Origin: GCA-2401155 sp045047085
Lineage (GTDB): Bacteria; Pseudomonadota; Alphaproteobacteria; Rhizobiales; Rhizobiaceae
Assembly: GCA_045047085.1 (NCBI GenBank)
Contig: JASFYT010000075.1
Coordinates: 13,387 to 77,386 of the forward strand
Length of the DNA stretch: 64,000 nt
Reading direction: 5' to 3'
This document shows positions 52,278 through 60,809 of this stretch, piece by piece (within the stretch, counting starts at the first letter, position 1; every line of letters starts with the position of its first letter). Both the position numbers and the translations under genes were made by a program. The notes under the pieces are model-generated. The model had not been told where the DNA came from, ran no database searches, and worked only from the letters and a program-made list of their open reading frames with translations.

Positions 52278-53123
52278 TCATCGGCCCTCAAAACCGTCCA
52301 TCCCGCGAAGGTGGTTTTCCATAAAATCGACAAATGTTTTAAGTCTGTGCAGCCTGCGTTGCTCCGGTAGAAATGCGATAAACAGGGAAAACCCAATTGA
52401 AGGCAAAGGATCGGAGCATTGCTCAAGTCGGGAATCCCGGTCTCCAAAATAGTTTGGTAATATTCCTGCACCAGCACCTTCCGCAATCATTTCTTTCATT
52501 GAAACCAGTCCGTCCACAGCTACACTGATCTGAGCATCAGGAAGATATGGACCTAGATATTTGGGAACGACATTCTCGCTTGGCCTCGATATATATCGAG
52601 CGTTGGCTGGTTGTTCCCCTTTCTTGCGATAGAGAGAAAAAATTGGTTTTCCGATATTTCTGGATTCAAGTTTGCTGAGTGAGCCACGGCTTATGCGCAG
52701 GGCAACATCCGTCTCAAAATGATGCAAATCCACAGACCGATCCGTTGCCGTAAGTTTCAATAGAATATCGGAATGTTGAACGGTAAAATCCCGAATACAA
52801 TCTGCAAGAGTGAGGAGCAGGTGTTCCGACATCGACACTCGTAATTTGCCACTCTTGTGAACACTGCTTTTTTGTGAGTTTCCGAGTGCGGCAAGCTCTT
52901 GTTCCGCCCCTTCCGCGGCTGCAAAAACCTGACGCCCATATGGGGTGAGGGAAAAACTTCCATCATTTCGATCAAACAATGGTGCATTCAGTGTCCGCTC
53001 CATATTTTCAATGCGTCTGGATATGGTTGTCCGGTCAAGATGAAGCGCGCGTGCTGCAGCACTTAGTGTCCCGGATCGGGCAACAGAAAGGAAAACCGGT
53101 ATATCAGACCATGATGGAATCAT
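52278..53123 (-). CDS. LysR-family transcriptional regulator
   Basis: About 281 residues. HTH at about 5-62 (FLSVARSGTLSAAARALHLD, then TTISRRIENMERTL), followed by a LysR effector domain. Start at ATG 53123, with a G-rich site about 11 nt upstream. An earlier ATG lacks one. It is divergent from two DUF1330 genes, with a long inverted repeat in the gap, so it probably controls them. Confidence 0.88.
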   Translation of the reverse strand: MIPSWSDIPVFLSVARSGTLSAAARALHLDRTTISRRIENMERTLNAPLFDRNDGSFSLTPYGRQVFAAAEGAEQELAALGNSQKSSVHKSGKLRVSMSEHLLLTLADCIRDFTVQHSDILLKLTATDRSVDLHHFETDVALRISRGSLSKLESRNIGKPIFSLYRKKGEQPANARYISRPSENVVPKYLGPYLPDAQISVAVDGLVSMKEMIAEGAGAGILPNYFGDRDSRLEQCSDPLPSIGFSLFIAFLPEQRRLHRLKTFVDFMENHLRGMDGFEGR

Positions 53124-53126
53124 ATG

Positions 53127-53178
53127 TGCAAAAATCCCCAATATCATGCAAAATATCGCGTTGATATGTATTTTTGCA
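53127..53178. promoter_or_regulatory. Long inverted repeat between LysR and DUF1330 genes
   Basis: TGCAAAAAT (53127-53135) and ATTTTTGCA (53170-53178) are perfect 9-bp arms 34 bp apart. Inside them, GCAAAATATC (53148-53157) and GATAT (53163-53167) add further partial symmetry. Dispersed symmetric sites of this size suit a LysR tetramer that bends DNA. Confidence 0.6.
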
Positions 53179-53238
53179 TCTTATAGAAACTGATGAACCA
53201 CCGCAAGTAAGGTGGAAATCAACTTAATAGAGGTTCAA

Positions 53239-53622
53239 ATGAAACAGAAACTTTTGGCGGGCATTTTGGCAGCTTCCACTTTGATAACAACATCTGGTGT
53301 AGTTTTGGCTGAGCCAGTCTATATGATTGCGCAAATTCAAGTCGACGATATGGACAAGTTTTTCAATCAATACGGACCGGCTGCTGGGGCTTCATTAATG
53401 GAAAATGGAGCAAAAATCCTAGTTGCTACCCCAACCCATAAGAAGCTGGAAGGTGAGTGGGCAGGAAATTGGACAGTCATCGTAGAATTCGCCTCTCAGG
53501 AAATGGCGGATGGATGGTACAATTCCAGCGACTATCAAGCCAATGCAATTCCCCTTCGTCACTCCAGCACTGCCTTTGGCAACATGATTATTGTTCCAGC
53601 GTTCGCTCCCCCAACAAAATAA
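53239..53622 (+). CDS. Exported DUF1330-family protein
   Basis: About 127 residues. A signal peptide (LLAGILAASTLITTSGVVLA, cut near residue 25) precedes a DUF1330 ferredoxin-like domain (YMIAQIQVDDMDKFFNQYG, then VIVEFASQEMADGWYNSSDY). Most DUF1330 proteins are cytoplasmic, so export is unusual. AGAGG precedes ATG 53239. The paralogue follows after 42 bp. Confidence 0.8.
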   Translation: MKQKLLAGILAASTLITTSGVVLAEPVYMIAQIQVDDMDKFFNQYGPAAGASLMENGAKILVATPTHKKLEGEWAGNWTVIVEFASQEMADGWYNSSDYQANAIPLRHSSTAFGNMIIVPAFAPPTK

Positions 53623-53664
53623 CCTGTTCCTCAGGCTTCAACTTCAAAAAAAGAGCAAACAGCT

Positions 53665-53976
53665 ATGACAAAACCTTGTATCGCTATTCTGGAAGGTACT
53701 TTCAAAGAAGGAGGGCAGCTAACTTCGGAGTTTTTGGAATATTCAAGCCGTTCCAATGCGAATGGTAAGGCCCACGGTGGACAATTACTTGGAAAATATC
53801 CAATTAGCGCAAATCTAGGTCAGGGAAGTGTACCTCATGTGGTTTTTGTCGTTGAATTTCCTTCCCGGGAGATAGCAGAAAAGGCATTTACCAACCCTGA
53901 ATATCTGGCGATAATCCCTTTGAGGGATGTGGCCTTTCAGGAGGTAAAGATATTGCTGTCAGATTCGGGCACATAA
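53665..53976 (+). CDS. DUF1330-family protein
   Basis: 103 residues without a signal peptide. DUF1330 pattern in the C-terminal half: VVFVVEFPSREIAEKAFTNP, then EYLAIIPLRD. The function is unknown, and the dimeric alpha/beta barrel fold often binds small aromatics or acts as a stress protein. It is paired with the exported paralogue under the divergent LysR. Confidence 0.75.
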   Translation: MTKPCIAILEGTFKEGGQLTSEFLEYSSRSNANGKAHGGQLLGKYPISANLGQGSVPHVVFVVEFPSREIAEKAFTNPEYLAIIPLRDVAFQEVKILLSDSGT

Positions 53977-53992
53977 TGATTCAAAGGTATCA

Positions 53993-54021
53993 TCAAATTG
54001 GGTAGATTTTACCCTATTTGA
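53993..54021. terminator. Bidirectional hairpin between DUF1330 and dxs genes
   Basis: TCAAAT (53993-53998) and GGGTA (54000-54004) pair with ATTTGA (54016-54021) and TACCC (54010-54014) around GATTT with one mismatch. It sits between convergent genes. There is no long U tract. Confidence 0.5.
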
Positions 54022-54043
54022 TCTCCGGCAGCTTTTAACAACA

Positions 54044-55966
54044 TCAGGCACCAAGCTTTACCTGATCACCCAGTTCTTTGCCCAAAGCCTCAAACACTTT
54101 TGCGACAATGCCGCGGGAATCGAGACCGGAATTTACGTACATTGCATCGGGACTCATTTGTTGTGTATAGGCGTCTTCCATGAACAAGCTTCTGAAGCGC
54201 AAAGCACCATTATCCAGCCTGCCATCTTCCACCAGCGCCTGCGCCACATGGGAACCAAAGCCACCAACAGAGCCCTCTTCAATCGTGATTAGTACTTCAT
54301 GTTCATTGGCTAATCTTGCAATCAAATCACGGTCCAGAGGTTTTGCAAATCTTGCGTCAGCAACGGTAGTTGAAAGGCCGTAACTTTCCAGTTCTTCCGC
54401 CGCAAGCAGACATTCGTGCAACCTTGTTCCGAAGGATAACAGGGCTACCCTATTGCCTTCTTTTACGATTCGACCCTTGCCGATTTCGAGAAACTCGCCC
54501 CGTTCCGGCATTTCAACGCCCACCCCTTCGCCGCGCGGATAGCGGAACGAAATCGGGCCTTCGTCATAATCCGCGGCGGTACGGACCATGTGTTTTAATT
54601 CTGCTTCATCGCTGGCAGCCATGACCACAAATCCAGGCAGAGTGGCAAGGAATGTCGTATCGAAGGTTCCGGCATGGGTTGGTCCGTCAGCACCGACAAA
54701 GCCTGCACGGTCAATGGGAAAACGAACCGGCAATTGCTGGATAGAAACATCATGTACCACCTGATCATAGGCGCGCTGCAAAAAGGTCGAATAAATCGCC
54801 GCAAAGGGTTTTAGACCCTCGCTTGCAAGACCGGCTGCAAAAGTAACCGCATGCTGTTCGGCAATTCCCACATCAAACATGCGTTTTGGAAACGCTTCGC
54901 CAAACAGGTCAAGTCCAGTGCCATCAGGCATGGCCGCCGTTACGCCGACAATTTTTTCATCAAGACGCGCTTCTTCAATCAGCGCCTGAGCAAATACTTT
55001 CGTGTAGCTTGGTGCATTGGGGGTAGCTTTTGCCTGAGCCCCGGTGATCACGTCGAATTTGGAAACCCCATGATATTTATCGGCTGACGCCTCCGCCGGG
55101 GCGTACCCCTTGCCCTTTTGTGTAATCACATGGACCAGTATAGGCCCCATGCCGGCATCACGAGCATTACGTAATACGGGCATTAAATGGTTGAAATCGT
55201 GCCCGTCAATCGGTCCCAAATAATAAAATCCCAGTTCGTCGAAAAGCGTACCACCGGACCAGAAGCCACGGGCATATTCTTCCGTTCTCTTGGCTTTTTC
55301 GTGAAGAAACCGCGGTAATTTTTCTGCGATGTGTTTTGCGGTTTCGCGGAACGAAAGATATGTTTTGCCGGAAACAAGCCGTGCCAGATAGGCGCTCATC
55401 GCACCGGTTGGCGGTGCAATCGACATATCATTATCGTTCAATATCACAATTTGGCGTGCATCCAGCGCACCTGCATTGTTCATTGCTTCGTAGGCCATGC
55501 CAGCCGACATTGAGCCATCGCCAATCACAGATATAACATCACGCTCGACGCCGCAGATTTCGCTGGCCATAGCCATGCCAAGACCTGCCGAAATTGAAGT
55601 AGAGGAATGAGCCGCGCCAAACGGGTCATATTCACTCTCTCTGCGTTTGGTGAAACCTGAAAGGCCATCTTCCTGACGAAGGGTGCGAATGCGGTCACGT
55701 CTGCCGGTGAGAATTTTGTGAGGATAGCATTGATGACCCACATCCCAGATCAAACGGTCATGGGGTGTATTAAAAACACTGTGAATGGCTATTGTGAGTT
55801 CAACGACTCCCAAACCCGCGCCCAGATGGCCACCGGTTTGCGAAACAGCATCCACCAACTCATCGCGCAATTCTGCCGCCAATTGTGGCAATTGGTCGTC
55901 GTCTAGCCCTTTCAGGTCTGCTGGCGAAGTAATGGTGTCCAATAGTGGGGTATCAGGTTTTTTCAA
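54044..55966 (-). CDS. dxs: 1-deoxy-D-xylulose-5-phosphate synthase
   Basis: 640 residues. Thiamine-diphosphate enzyme: DVGHQCYPHKILTGRRD, GDGSMSAGMAYEAMNNAG (TPP/Mg), DGTGLDLF, RAGFVGADGPTHAGTFD and RYPRGEGVG. It condenses pyruvate and glyceraldehyde 3-phosphate, the first step of the MEP isoprenoid pathway and of thiamine and pyridoxal routes. No xseB or ispA is adjacent in this window. Divergent from preT. Confidence 0.96.
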   Translation of the reverse strand: MKKPDTPLLDTITSPADLKGLDDDQLPQLAAELRDELVDAVSQTGGHLGAGLGVVELTIAIHSVFNTPHDRLIWDVGHQCYPHKILTGRRDRIRTLRQEDGLSGFTKRRESEYDPFGAAHSSTSISAGLGMAMASEICGVERDVISVIGDGSMSAGMAYEAMNNAGALDARQIVILNDNDMSIAPPTGAMSAYLARLVSGKTYLSFRETAKHIAEKLPRFLHEKAKRTEEYARGFWSGGTLFDELGFYYLGPIDGHDFNHLMPVLRNARDAGMGPILVHVITQKGKGYAPAEASADKYHGVSKFDVITGAQAKATPNAPSYTKVFAQALIEEARLDEKIVGVTAAMPDGTGLDLFGEAFPKRMFDVGIAEQHAVTFAAGLASEGLKPFAAIYSTFLQRAYDQVVHDVSIQQLPVRFPIDRAGFVGADGPTHAGTFDTTFLATLPGFVVMAASDEAELKHMVRTAADYDEGPISFRYPRGEGVGVEMPERGEFLEIGKGRIVKEGNRVALLSFGTRLHECLLAAEELESYGLSTTVADARFAKPLDRDLIARLANEHEVLITIEEGSVGGFGSHVAQALVEDGRLDNGALRFRSLFMEDAYTQQMSPDAMYVNSGLDSRGIVAKVFEALGKELGDQVKLGA

Positions 55967-56057
55967 CGCAACTTCCTTGCAGCTCTCAAGAGCTCGCTTA
56001 TTCAGGCTAACATAGACAAATGTGAGGCAGGTTCAAGCGGCTTTGCACCTTCAAAAA

Positions 56058-56073
56058 TTTACCATTTGATAAA
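56058..56073. promoter_or_regulatory. RutR-like palindrome upstream of preT
   Basis: TTTACCA-TT-TGATAAA matches the E. coli RutR box TTGACCA-NN-TGGTCAA at 11 of 14 positions and is a near-perfect palindrome. It lies 54 bp before the preT start. Similar sites lie upstream of the aminotransferase at 60.7 kb. Confidence 0.55.
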
Positions 56074-56126
56074 TTTATTGATTTGCTCTATATTTTCTCA
56101 ACGATGCATATGAATTGGGAGGTTCG

Positions 56127-57476
56127 ATGTCCATAAATCCTTTGCAGAGCGGAATTCACGCAGGGCGTTTGTCAAATGAAAACTTTGACGAAAATTTCAG
56201 TGATTTGCATCCGCCTTTGAACCCTCATGAGGCGCAGGTAGAGGCCGATCGGTGCTATTTTTGCTATGATGCGCCTTGCATGAATGCCTGCCCGACGGAA
56301 ATCGATATTCCGCTTTTCATCCGCCAGATTTCTACTGGAAATGCCCTTGGTTCCGCCAAAACCATCTTTGACCAGAATATTCTGGGTGGCATGTGCGCCC
56401 GGGTCTGTCCCACCGAAACTCTCTGTGAAGAAGTCTGTGTGCGGGAAACCGCTGAAGGAAAACCGGTAAAAATCGGTGAATTACAGCGTTTTGCAACTGA
56501 TACGGCCATGACCAAAAACGCCACGTTTTATGTGCGGGCACCACAAACCGGCAAAAAAATTGCCGTTATTGGTGCCGGTCCTTCAGGCCTTGCCTGTGCC
56601 CACCGTCTTGCCACATACGGCCATGATGTGACCATTTTGGAAGCGCGCAAAAAATCCGGCGGCCTCAATGAATATGGCATTGCCGCCTATAAAAGTGTTG
56701 ATGGATTTGCCGCGCGCGAAGTTGAATATGTTCTGTCGATTGGCGGCATCACAATTAAGCACGGCCAAAAGCTCGGCGAAAACTGTCATTTGAGCCAACT
56801 GGCCAGTGAATATGATGCCGTTTTCATCGCTGCCGGACTGGGTGGTGCAAATCCGCTGTTTGATAATGGCGGTGTGGATGATGCGATTGATTTTATCGCG
56901 GACTTGCGTCAGGCCGATGATTTGTCAAAACTTCCGATTGGCCGCCATATTGTTGTCATTGGCGGTGGCATGACCGCAATCGATGCGGCGGTTCAGGCAA
57001 AATTGCTCGGCGCGGAAGAAGTCACACTCTGTTATCGTCGTGGTAAGGAAGCCATGAACGCATCTGAGTTCGAGCAAGATCTTGCAACTTCCAAGGGTGT
57101 TGCGATCCGCCACTGGCTGCAGCCGGGCAAGCTCGTTGCGGAAGATGGAAAGCTCGCAGCAATCGAGATGGAGTACACCGCCAATGGCGGTGGCAAACTT
57201 GCTGGCACTGGCGAGATGATAATGTTGCGAGCTGATCAGGTGTTTTCCGCCATTGGCCAGTCTTTTCTGCCGTCAATCTTTGATGGCAGCGATCAAATTC
57301 CCGAATTGGAATCCGGCCGTATCAAAACCGACGAGAGCGGCAAGACCTCGTTAGCAAATGTCTGGGCCGGAGGCGATTGTATCGCCGGTGGCGACGATCT
57401 CACGGTTTCAGCCGTAGCCAACGGACGCGATGCCGCTGAAAATATCCACCAAACCTTTGTCCAAGGAGCAGTATAA
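56127..57476 (+). CDS. preT: NAD-dependent dihydropyrimidine dehydrogenase, PreT subunit
   Basis: About 449 residues. N-terminal Fe-S domain with YFCYDAPCMNACPTE and CARVCPTETLCEEVCVRE, then FAD motif AVIGAGPSGLACAHRL and NAD motif VIGGGMTAIDAAV, ending SAVANGRDAAENIH. PreT passes electrons from NADH to PreA for reduction of uracil and thymine. GGGAGG lies just before ATG 56127. Its stop overlaps the preA ATG as TAATG. Confidence 0.93.
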   Translation: MSINPLQSGIHAGRLSNENFDENFSDLHPPLNPHEAQVEADRCYFCYDAPCMNACPTEIDIPLFIRQISTGNALGSAKTIFDQNILGGMCARVCPTETLCEEVCVRETAEGKPVKIGELQRFATDTAMTKNATFYVRAPQTGKKIAVIGAGPSGLACAHRLATYGHDVTILEARKKSGGLNEYGIAAYKSVDGFAAREVEYVLSIGGITIKHGQKLGENCHLSQLASEYDAVFIAAGLGGANPLFDNGGVDDAIDFIADLRQADDLSKLPIGRHIVVIGGGMTAIDAAVQAKLLGAEEVTLCYRRGKEAMNASEFEQDLATSKGVAIRHWLQPGKLVAEDGKLAAIEMEYTANGGGKLAGTGEMIMLRADQVFSAIGQSFLPSIFDGSDQIPELESGRIKTDESGKTSLANVWAGGDCIAGGDDLTVSAVANGRDAAENIHQTFVQGAV

Positions 57477-58801
57477 TGGCTGATATTCGAAATAATTTTG
57501 TCGGAATAAAATCACCCAATCCATTCTGGCTTGCTTCTGCTCCGCCGACAGACAAAGAATATAACGTGGTCCGAGCTTATGAAGCGGGTTGGGGCGGTGT
57601 TGTCTGGAAAACCCTTGGCGAAGAAGGTCCGCCGGTTGTAAACGTGAACGGCCCGCGATATGGCGCAATTTTTGGTGCTGACCGTCGCTTGCTCGGTCTC
57701 AACAATATCGAGCTTATTACCGATCGTCCTTTGCAATTGAACTTGCAGGAAATCAAGCGCGTCAAGAAAAACTGGCCAGACCGAGCCTTGATCGTTTCGT
57801 TGATGGTGCCTTGCGAAGAAGACGCATGGAAAACAATTCTGCCCGTAGTTGAAGAAACTGAAGCCGATGGCATTGAACTTAATTTCGGCTGTCCGCACGG
57901 TATGAGCGAACGCGGCATGGGTGCCGCCGTTGGTCAGGTGCCTGAATATATTGAGATGGTCACACGTTGGTGCAAGCAAACTACCAATATGCCGGTTATC
58001 GTAAAACTGACGCCGAATATTTCTGATATCCGCAGACCGGCAGAAGCAGCTAAAAATGGCGGTGCCGATGCTGTCTCGCTGATCAATACGATCAACTCCA
58101 TTACCTCAGTTAATCTCGATACATTTTCGCCCGAGCCATCGGTTGATGGCAAAGGTTCTCATGGCGGTTATTGCGGGCCAGCCGTAAAACCAATTGCGCT
58201 CAGCATGGTTTCCGAAATTGCCCGTCATGAAGAAACTCAGGGCCTGCCAATTTCCGGCATTGGCGGTATCACCACTTGGCGTGATGCAGCAGAATTTTTA
58301 GCCCTTGGTGCAGGCAATGTGCAAGTGTGTACAGCAGCCATGACCTATGGTTTCAAAATCATCGATGAACTGACCGATGGTTTGAGCAACTGGATGGATG
58401 AAGCTGGTCACAAAACATTGGATGATGTGATTTCTCGTGCCGTACCCAATGTCACCGACTGGCAGTATCTCAACCTCAATTATATCGCAAAAGCAGTAAT
58501 CGATCAGGATGCCTGCATCAAATGCGGCCGCTGTCATATCGCTTGTGAAGACACCTCTCATCAGGCAATCACCCATACTGTCGATGGTCAACGCCATTTC
58601 GAAATTATCGAAGAAGAATGTGTTGGTTGCAACCTATGTGTCAGTGTTTGCCCTGTGGAAAATTGCATTACCCTGGAGCCAATGGCTGCGGGAAGTGTTG
58701 ACCCAAGAACTGAGAAAAAAGTTGATCCAGATTATGCCAACTGGACGCAGCACGTGAACAATCCGTCATCGCCCAATTTTCAGCCGGAGCCTGCGGAATA
58801 A
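57476..58801 (+). CDS. preA: NAD-dependent dihydropyrimidine dehydrogenase, PreA subunit
   Basis: 441 residues. An FMN-binding DHODH-like barrel (ASAPPTDKEYN, LNFGCPHGMSERGMGAAVG with the catalytic Cys, GIGGITTWRDAAEFL) is followed by two 4Fe-4S motifs (CIKCGRCHIAC, CVGCNLCVSVCP). It reduces uracil and thymine to dihydropyrimidines, the first step of reductive breakdown. One-base overlap with preT. Confidence 0.95.
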   Translation: MADIRNNFVGIKSPNPFWLASAPPTDKEYNVVRAYEAGWGGVVWKTLGEEGPPVVNVNGPRYGAIFGADRRLLGLNNIELITDRPLQLNLQEIKRVKKNWPDRALIVSLMVPCEEDAWKTILPVVEETEADGIELNFGCPHGMSERGMGAAVGQVPEYIEMVTRWCKQTTNMPVIVKLTPNISDIRRPAEAAKNGGADAVSLINTINSITSVNLDTFSPEPSVDGKGSHGGYCGPAVKPIALSMVSEIARHEETQGLPISGIGGITTWRDAAEFLALGAGNVQVCTAAMTYGFKIIDELTDGLSNWMDEAGHKTLDDVISRAVPNVTDWQYLNLNYIAKAVIDQDACIKCGRCHIACEDTSHQAITHTVDGQRHFEIIEEECVGCNLCVSVCPVENCITLEPMAAGSVDPRTEKKVDPDYANWTQHVNNPSSPNFQPEPAE

Positions 58802-58853
58802 TTAATATGTTCATGATCTGGAATTTTGGTCCATCATTGGATACAAGGCAGAT

Positions 58854-59798
58854 ATGAATACCAACGCATCTGCAAAAATTCCGATTTCTGAATCTATCCA
58901 TAATTACGCAACCGGCAAACAAAAAATTCTGGGCCATTTGGCTTTGATACTATTTGCGACTTTGATCGCTGGATCGTTCTCGCTTGGCAGTATCGCGATA
59001 CCCTATCTGGAACCTGCAGCCCTCAACGCTATGCGCTTTTTCATCGGTGCAATATTAATTGGTATCACCTGTCAATTTGTCCTGCCCGGTGGGCTGACGG
59101 TACCTCCTGCTCCATGGCGGTTTTTGGTGCTGGGCGGCATTATGGCAGCTTATTTTGTGACCATGTTTATCGCCTTGCAGACCACGACACCTGTGGCGAC
59201 CGGCGCTGTTTTTACGTTAGTGCCGCTTATGACTGCTATATCCGGTTATTTGATCCTCCGGCAAAAATCGAAACCTCTGGTCTTGTTCGCCCTTGCGGTC
59301 GGCGCAATTGGTTCCGTATGGGTAATTTTTCGCGGAGATTTGCAGGCCATTCTTGGTTTCAATATCGGGCAGGGTGAATGGATCTATTTCATAGGCTGCA
59401 TCGGCCATGCATTCTATGCCCCCCTGATCAAGCGGTTCAATCGAGGGGAACCTTTGCTTCTATTCACATTTTGGACAGTGGTCGGAATTTTTCTCTTTGT
59501 TGCTGCATATGGTTTCAATGATATTCTGGCGACTGATTGGGCAAGTATTCCGTTCTTCGTCTGGGGCGTGATTGCTTATCTGGCCACTTTCACAACTGCC
59601 GTTACTTTGTATTTGCTAAAATTTGCGTCAATCAGATTGCCTGCAGCAAAAGTTCTTGCATATGGCTATCTGGTGCCGGTAGTCGTAATTTTAATGGAAG
59701 GTCTGGCCGGTCACGGCTGGACAAGCATGACGGTTCTGGTTGGAGCAATGGTTATCGTTTTAGGGTTAGTAATTCTGGTCGTTTCACCGGACGAGTGA
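58854..59798 (+). CDS. EamA/DMT-family transporter in the pyrimidine cluster
   Basis: 314 residues with about ten hydrophobic spans in two EamA repeats (LNAMRFFIGAILIGI; TPVATGAVFTLVPLMTAISG; RLPAAKVLAYGYLVPVVVIL). It begins 52 bp after preA on the same strand, so it may move a pyrimidine breakdown product, but this is context only. It is convergent with the RutR-like gene, with a cluster of repeats in the gap. Confidence 0.83.
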   Translation: MNTNASAKIPISESIHNYATGKQKILGHLALILFATLIAGSFSLGSIAIPYLEPAALNAMRFFIGAILIGITCQFVLPGGLTVPPAPWRFLVLGGIMAAYFVTMFIALQTTTPVATGAVFTLVPLMTAISGYLILRQKSKPLVLFALAVGAIGSVWVIFRGDLQAILGFNIGQGEWIYFIGCIGHAFYAPLIKRFNRGEPLLLFTFWTVVGIFLFVAAYGFNDILATDWASIPFFVWGVIAYLATFTTAVTLYLLKFASIRLPAAKVLAYGYLVPVVVILMEGLAGHGWTSMTVLVGAMVIVLGLVILVVSPDE

Positions 59799-59831
59799 TA
59801 AAGGGGAGCCTGTTTTATATTGACACGCTCA

Positions 59832-59848
59832 GGCGGCGAAGAGCCGCC
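59832..59848. terminator. GC-rich hairpin after the EamA gene
   Basis: GGCGGC-GAAGA-GCCGCC lies in the gap between the convergent transporter and rutR genes. There is no U tract. It may end transcription or be a part of the repeat cluster. Confidence 0.4.
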
Positions 59849-59858
59849 CGATGCTCGA

Positions 59859-59901
59859 GCACAATCTGAAAAGTGGTAACCGGTTTTCAGATAAATTGTG
59901 C
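59859..59901. repeat. Rhizobiales-type palindromic repeat, copy 2
   Basis: GCACAAT (59859-59865) and ATTGTGC (59895-59901) bracket CTGAAAA and TTTTCAG around GTGGTAACCGG. It has the same plan and core as the copy at 34377-34418. Confidence 0.8.
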
Positions 59902-59919
59902 GTTAAAACAAGCCGATAG

Positions 59920-59953
59920 GCACTTTTTGCGATTAAAATATCGCAAAAAGTGC
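59920..59953. repeat. 14-bp perfect stem-loop in the repeat cluster
   Basis: GCACTTTTTGCGAT pairs exactly with ATCGCAAAAAGTGC around TAAAAT. Such a long perfect stem between two other repeat modules points to a mosaic intergenic element rather than a simple terminator. Confidence 0.75.
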
Positions 59954-59975
59954 TCTAGCTGCACCGCCCTTTCGG

Positions 59976-60006
59976 AGGCCCAAGCAAAGCCTGGATACGC
60001 CGTGAG
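59976..60006 (+). repeat. Intergenic mosaic repeat, copy 3 (partial, arm B only)
   Basis: AGGCCCAAGCAAAGC followed by GGATACGCCGTGAG matches the arm B side of the copy at 17.7 kb (AGGCCCGAGCAAAGC, then the same 14 bases). Arm A is missing. Confidence 0.7.
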
Positions 60007-60016
60007 AACAAATAAG

Positions 60017-60649
60017 CTAGATTTTCAAACCATCCACATAGAGCTGCTCGAGCATTTTTGCTGCATCTTCAAATCGCATATTAATGCGCTCATCCTCGGC
60101 CAAAATTGCACAAATCTGTACATCAAAATCCGCATAATGCTGTGTTGTTGCCCAGATAGAAAACAACAAATGACGCGGATCGCAAGCAACGAGTTTTCCC
60201 TGGCTGATCCAGTTTTCAATCAGGATTGATTTTTCATCAACCAGATTGCGCAGCGCGCCTTCCAATTGCTTTTTTATGTGAGGTGCGCCCTGGAGAATCT
60301 CATTGGCAAACAACCGGCTTTCGCGCGGATATTCCTGCGCCATTTGCAGTTTGCGCCGAAGATAATTGCAAATTTCCTCGATTGGCTCACCGTCCGGGTC
60401 CATTTCTTCCAGCGGAGCAAGCCAATTGGCCAAAAGCTGATCCAGTAATGCCTGATGCATATCTTCCTTGCGCCGAAAATAATAAAGCAAGTTTGGTTTG
60501 GACATGCCGGCAGCTGTGGCAATTTCGTCAATGGTAGAGCCGCGAAAGCCGTTGGTTGAAAAAATTTCCAGAGCAGATTCCAGAATAATCCGTTCATTTT
60601 CCTTTTGAATACGAGTGCGCCTTTGAGTACTTGCTGCCCGTGGTTTCAT
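60017..60649 (-). CDS. rutR: TetR-family regulator, RutR-like
   Basis: 210 residues. TetR helix-turn-helix at about 20-66 (ILESALEIFSTNGFRGSTID, then AAGMSKPNLLYYFRRKEDMH), and a C-terminal domain with CNYLRRKLQMAQEYPRESRL and IWATTQHYADFDVQ, as in RutR. RutR binds uracil or thymine and controls pyrimidine use. It lies between preTA and the later pathway genes, with candidate boxes near both. Confidence 0.87.
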   Translation of the reverse strand: MKPRAASTQRRTRIQKENERIILESALEIFSTNGFRGSTIDEIATAAGMSKPNLLYYFRRKEDMHQALLDQLLANWLAPLEEMDPDGEPIEEICNYLRRKLQMAQEYPRESRLFANEILQGAPHIKKQLEGALRNLVDEKSILIENWISQGKLVACDPRHLLFSIWATTQHYADFDVQICAILAEDERINMRFEDAAKMLEQLYVDGLKI

Positions 60650-60686
60650 TTGGCTTATATTCCCCCTTCTTCAGTCGAAATATTCC

Positions 60687-60702
60687 TTGACCAAAGGACC
60701 AA
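60687..60702. promoter_or_regulatory. RutR-like site upstream of the aminotransferase, site C
   Basis: TTGACCA-AA-GGACCAA has an exact left half of the RutR box and 4 of 7 on the right. It lies between the divergent rutR and aminotransferase genes. Confidence 0.45.
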
Positions 60703-60714
60703 GACTGCTAAGAT

Positions 60715-60730
60715 TTTTCCAACTGGTAAA
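60715..60730. promoter_or_regulatory. RutR-like site upstream of the aminotransferase, site B
   Basis: TTTTCCA-AC-TGGTAAA matches the RutR box at 11 of 14 positions. Its right half TGGTAAA mirrors TTTACCA in the preT site, hinting at a species-specific consensus. Confidence 0.5.
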
Positions 60731-60809
60731 AATTTGTAACACGGATTATCCAAAACCGTCAAAACGTCAAAATCAGACGGCTCAATTCATATGCTGAGGG
60801 AGAGATTGC

